This document shows, piece after piece, positions 6,317-8,403 of a DNA stretch of 8,403 bases. The stretch is from NCBI GenBank assembly GCA_900553765.1, contig USET01000043.1:1-8403 (forward strand). The letters are read 5' to 3'. The stretch is from an uncultured Mycoplasmatota bacterium (GTDB taxonomy: Bacteria > Bacillota_I > Bacilli_A > RF39 > UBA660). Within the stretch, counting starts at the first letter, position 1. Every line of letters starts with the position of its first letter. The notes under the pieces are model-generated. The model was given only the letters and a program-made list of their open reading frames with translations. It was not told where the DNA came from and did no database searches. The translations under genes were made by a program, and so were the position numbers.

Positions 6317-7963
6317 ATGAGCAAAATAAAAATATTCAGTTTAGGTGGACTAAACGAAATTGGAAAGAACATGTATGTGGTCGAAGTAGACCAAGATATA
6401 TTTGTATTTGATGCGGGATTAAAATATGCGGATGACTTCATGTTAGGAGTCGATTACATTTTACCTAATTACGATTATTTAAAAGAAAACGAGAAAAGAA
6501 TTCAAGGGATTTTTCTAACCCATGGACACGATGAACAAATGGGTGCGATTCCTGATATGTTATCGGAGTTAAAACAAGTAAAAGTATATGGAACTCCATT
6601 TACATTAGAAATGTTAAAACCACAATTATTAGAAGACGGGCTAAAATTAGATCAATTAGTTGAGTTAAAACCACATCGCAAGATTAAATTTGGAAAGAAT
6701 AGCGTCTTTCCAATTAGTGTAACACACTCAGTTCCAGATGCGGTTGGATATGTATTAAATACACCGGATGGTGCGATTGTATATACGGGAAACTTTGTAT
6801 TTGATCCAACGATGATTGGGCCATATAAAACGGATATCGGGAAATTAGCATACGTAGGAAAGCAAGGAGTTCTTTGCTTGATGAGTGAATCTCTCTACGC
6901 ACCGAGAAAGGGATATACATCTCCAAATCATCGAATTACACCAATTTTAAGTGAGACGATCAATAAGAAAGATGGACGTATTTTATGTAGTATTTTTTCA
7001 TCTAACTTGTATCGTATTCAAGAAGTGTTGAATGTCTTAATGAAGACAGATCGCAATGTGGTGATCGTAGGAAAGAGACTAGAAAATACGATTATGAAAG
7101 CGATCGATATGAAGTATGTGAAGTTTGACAAGAATAGAATCAAATCGATTCGTCAAGTGAACGACGAAAATATATTCGTACTAATTTCAGATGAAAGAGA
7201 AAAACAATTTTCTAATATGGATCGTATTGTAAAAGGATACGACAAATTTGTAAAGATCAAAGATACAGATACAGTTGTATTTGCTTCACCAGTTTATGAA
7301 GGACTTGAGAAAAGCGCAACACGTATTTTTGATAGAATCGCTCAGATTGGTGCGGATTTAGTAATTTTACCAACAAAAAAATATTTGGATCATCATGCTT
7401 CTAGTGAGGATTTGATGATGATGATCGATTTGATCAATCCAAAATACTATATGCCAGTCATTGGAGATTACAGGGATCAGGTAGAAAATGCGAAAGTTGC
7501 CTATGCGATTGGGATGAAAGAAGAAAACGTATTATTAAAATTAAATGGACAAGTGGTAACATTTGAAAATGGAGAATATATCGATACGAACGAAAAGGTA
7601 AAAGTAGACGATATTTTAGTCGACGGAAAGACAGCTGGAGATATTGGTGACCTTGTATTAAAAGATCGTGAGTTACTAAGTGATAATGGAATTGTCTTAG
7701 TATGTGCGACACTGGATAAAGCTAATAAAAAGATTTTAGCAGGACCAGAAATTTTAACAAGAGGATTTGTATACGTAAAAGATAATATTGATTTAATCAA
7801 GGAAGCTGAGAAAATTTCACTCGCTGTGATAGAAGAAAACATCAAACCAAATTATGTCGATTTTAATAAGATTAAAAATGGAGTACGTGATAAGCTTGGA
7901 AAATATCTATACCAGGCAACAGAATGTAAGCCGATGATACTTATTGTGATTCAAGAAGTATAG
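6317..7963 (+). CDS. rnj: RNase J-family protein, J2-like with degenerate metal site
   Basis: RNase J proteins are cytoplasmic metallo-beta-lactamase/beta-CASP nucleases that combine 5'-3' exo- and endonuclease activity in RNA decay and processing in Gram-positive bacteria. This 548-residue protein has full family length. It shows LGGLNEIGKNMYVVE (9-23), FDAGLKY (31-37), the beta-lactamase part to about residue 205, the beta-CASP region to about 345, and the C-terminal domain with AGPEILTRGFVYVKD (475-489). Metal-site residues are largely changed. The motif HxHxDH is H69-G-H71-D-E73-Q74, the TGD loop is T157-G-N159, and the PVHGEYR motif is P380-V-I382-G-D-Y-R386. H137 of THSVP is kept. Loss of these ligands resembles the J2 paralogue of Bacillus, which is weakly active and partners J1. 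I infer a similar subunit role with an active J1 encoded elsewhere. The start follows the AAAGGAG site. Confidence 0.93.
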   Translation: MSKIKIFSLGGLNEIGKNMYVVEVDQDIFVFDAGLKYADDFMLGVDYILPNYDYLKENEKRIQGIFLTHGHDEQMGAIPDMLSELKQVKVYGTPFTLEMLKPQLLEDGLKLDQLVELKPHRKIKFGKNSVFPISVTHSVPDAVGYVLNTPDGAIVYTGNFVFDPTMIGPYKTDIGKLAYVGKQGVLCLMSESLYAPRKGYTSPNHRITPILSETINKKDGRILCSIFSSNLYRIQEVLNVLMKTDRNVVIVGKRLENTIMKAIDMKYVKFDKNRIKSIRQVNDENIFVLISDEREKQFSNMDRIVKGYDKFVKIKDTDTVVFASPVYEGLEKSATRIFDRIAQIGADLVILPTKKYLDHHASSEDLMMMIDLINPKYYMPVIGDYRDQVENAKVAYAIGMKEENVLLKLNGQVVTFENGEYIDTNEKVKVDDILVDGKTAGDIGDLVLKDRELLSDNGIVLVCATLDKANKKILAGPEILTRGFVYVKDNIDLIKEAEKISLAVIEENIKPNYVDFNKIKNGVRDKLGKYLYQATECKPMILIVIQEV

Positions 7964-7988
7964 AGACACTTTGCGTGTTTCTTTTCTT
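7963..7988 (+). terminator. Possible weak terminator or attenuator after RNase J
   Basis: GAGACAC (7963-7969) pairs with GTGTTTC (7975-7981), including one G-T wobble, around a 5-base loop, followed by TTTTCTT. It starts at the last base of the RNase J stop codon. No clear promoter separates it from the next gene, so partial read-through is likely. Confidence 0.5.
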
Positions 7989-7993
7989 GAAAC

Positions 7994-7999
7994 AGGAGG
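7994..7999 (+). promoter_or_regulatory. Strong ribosome binding site of the last gene
   Basis: AGGAGG, a perfect Shine-Dalgarno sequence, lies 6 bases before the ATG at 8006 and fixes the start of the truncated last gene. Confidence 0.8.
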
Positions 8000-8005
8000 A
8001 AAATA

Positions 8006-8403
8006 ATGAGACAGGGATTAAAAAATTATTTGAGAGTACAACGTAGTGACGTTTTAATCGAATTTATTTCAGATGAAAAAAATCAAATGAATGATATCGT
8101 TGGAGAGATTTCTAGTATCATAGTTGAACGAAATAACAAAGAAGATATGATTGCACTTGCTTCTGTTGTAAAAGGAAGCAATTTAGAAAAAATCAAAAGA
8201 ATTGCGATTGACAGAAAAGATATCGATTTTATCGTAAGACTTGCAACGGTTCCAAATATGGATTGGAATGATTTAGAGGATGCGATGATTGCAATCCTCT
8301 TAGAAAAACAAAAAAGGCGCGATAGTATTACCAACGATGAATTATACATGGCAACGATTTTTTATAAAAATATTTTAGATGCTGATATCAGTAAGATAGA
8401 AAA
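8006..8403 (+). CDS. Unrecognised soluble protein (3' partial)
   Basis: This reading frame is open from an ATG with a perfect AGGAGG site to the window edge, giving at least 132 residues. I do not recognise the family. It begins MRQGLKNYLRVQRSDVLIEF and is rich in Ile, Asp, Glu and Lys, with amphipathic segments suggesting a mostly helical cytoplasmic protein. No signal peptide, membrane segment or catalytic motif is visible in the part present. Base composition and codon use match the RNase J gene. It lies 42 bases after RNase J without a clear promoter of its own, so it is probably co-transcribed, at least by read-through. Confidence 0.8.
   Translation, partial: MRQGLKNYLRVQRSDVLIEFISDEKNQMNDIVGEISSIIVERNNKEDMIALASVVKGSNLEKIKRIAIDRKDIDFIVRLATVPNMDWNDLEDAMIAILLEKQKRRDSITNDELYMATIFYKNILDADISKIE

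Noticed and set aside
7501..7845. 114-codon open frame on the - strand
   Set aside because: It lies entirely inside the conserved C-terminal part of RNase J, has no ribosome binding site, and has a composition typical of an antisense shadow.
1..8403. tRNA, rRNA, CRISPR array or riboswitch
   Set aside because: Intergenic gaps are all under about 95 bases and are filled by terminators, promoters and ribosome binding sites; no repeats or conserved RNA motifs were seen.

Overview
The window is AT-rich, gene-dense and coded entirely on the + strand. Protein families, strong AGGAGG-type ribosome binding sites and TTGACA / extended -10 promoters point to a low-GC Firmicute (Bacillota). A gut Erysipelotrichia-like lineage is plausible, but that is an impression and not shown. 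The first ~50-75 bases look foreign: they read like a piece of a Bacteroidetes SusC-type TonB-dependent receptor fused in frame to a decapitated trigger factor gene. This suggests a metagenome contig with a chimeric edge.

Layout: (1) 3-1184, trigger factor (tig) without its proper N-terminus, then a terminator. (2) 1278-3348, two tandem diverged paralogues of unknown family, each with an HELDH (HExxH) zinc-protease-like motif and a possible third ligand Glu exactly 49 residues downstream. They have their own promoter and terminator. (3) 3424-6240, a tightly coupled three-gene unit: an AlgI/DltB-type MBOAT membrane protein, a DHHW/AlgX-like exported protein and a small membrane-anchored protein. 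This is the layout of a cell-surface polysaccharide O-acylation module. (4) 6317-7963, an RNase J-type protein, with a promoter that appears nested inside the preceding terminator hairpin. (5) 8006 to the window end, the start of an unrecognised soluble, probably helical protein.

The most notable point is that three well-known enzyme folds here have each lost their signature catalytic residues while the reading frames stay intact. The MBOAT protein lacks the Trp-His-Gly active site (Cys where His is expected). Its DHHW partner has Asp-Phe-Thr-Trp instead of Asp-His-His-Trp and Lys-Asp-Asp instead of Lys-Asp-Ser. The RNase J has HGHDEQ, TGN and PVIG where HxHxDH, TGD and PVHG are expected. The RNase J pattern resembles the known weakly active RNase J2 type. 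The paired loss in MBOAT and DHHW is the best candidate for an undescribed system: a membrane/exported pseudoenzyme pair kept together with a third small protein. All family comparisons were made by eye from remembered consensus patterns; no search was run.
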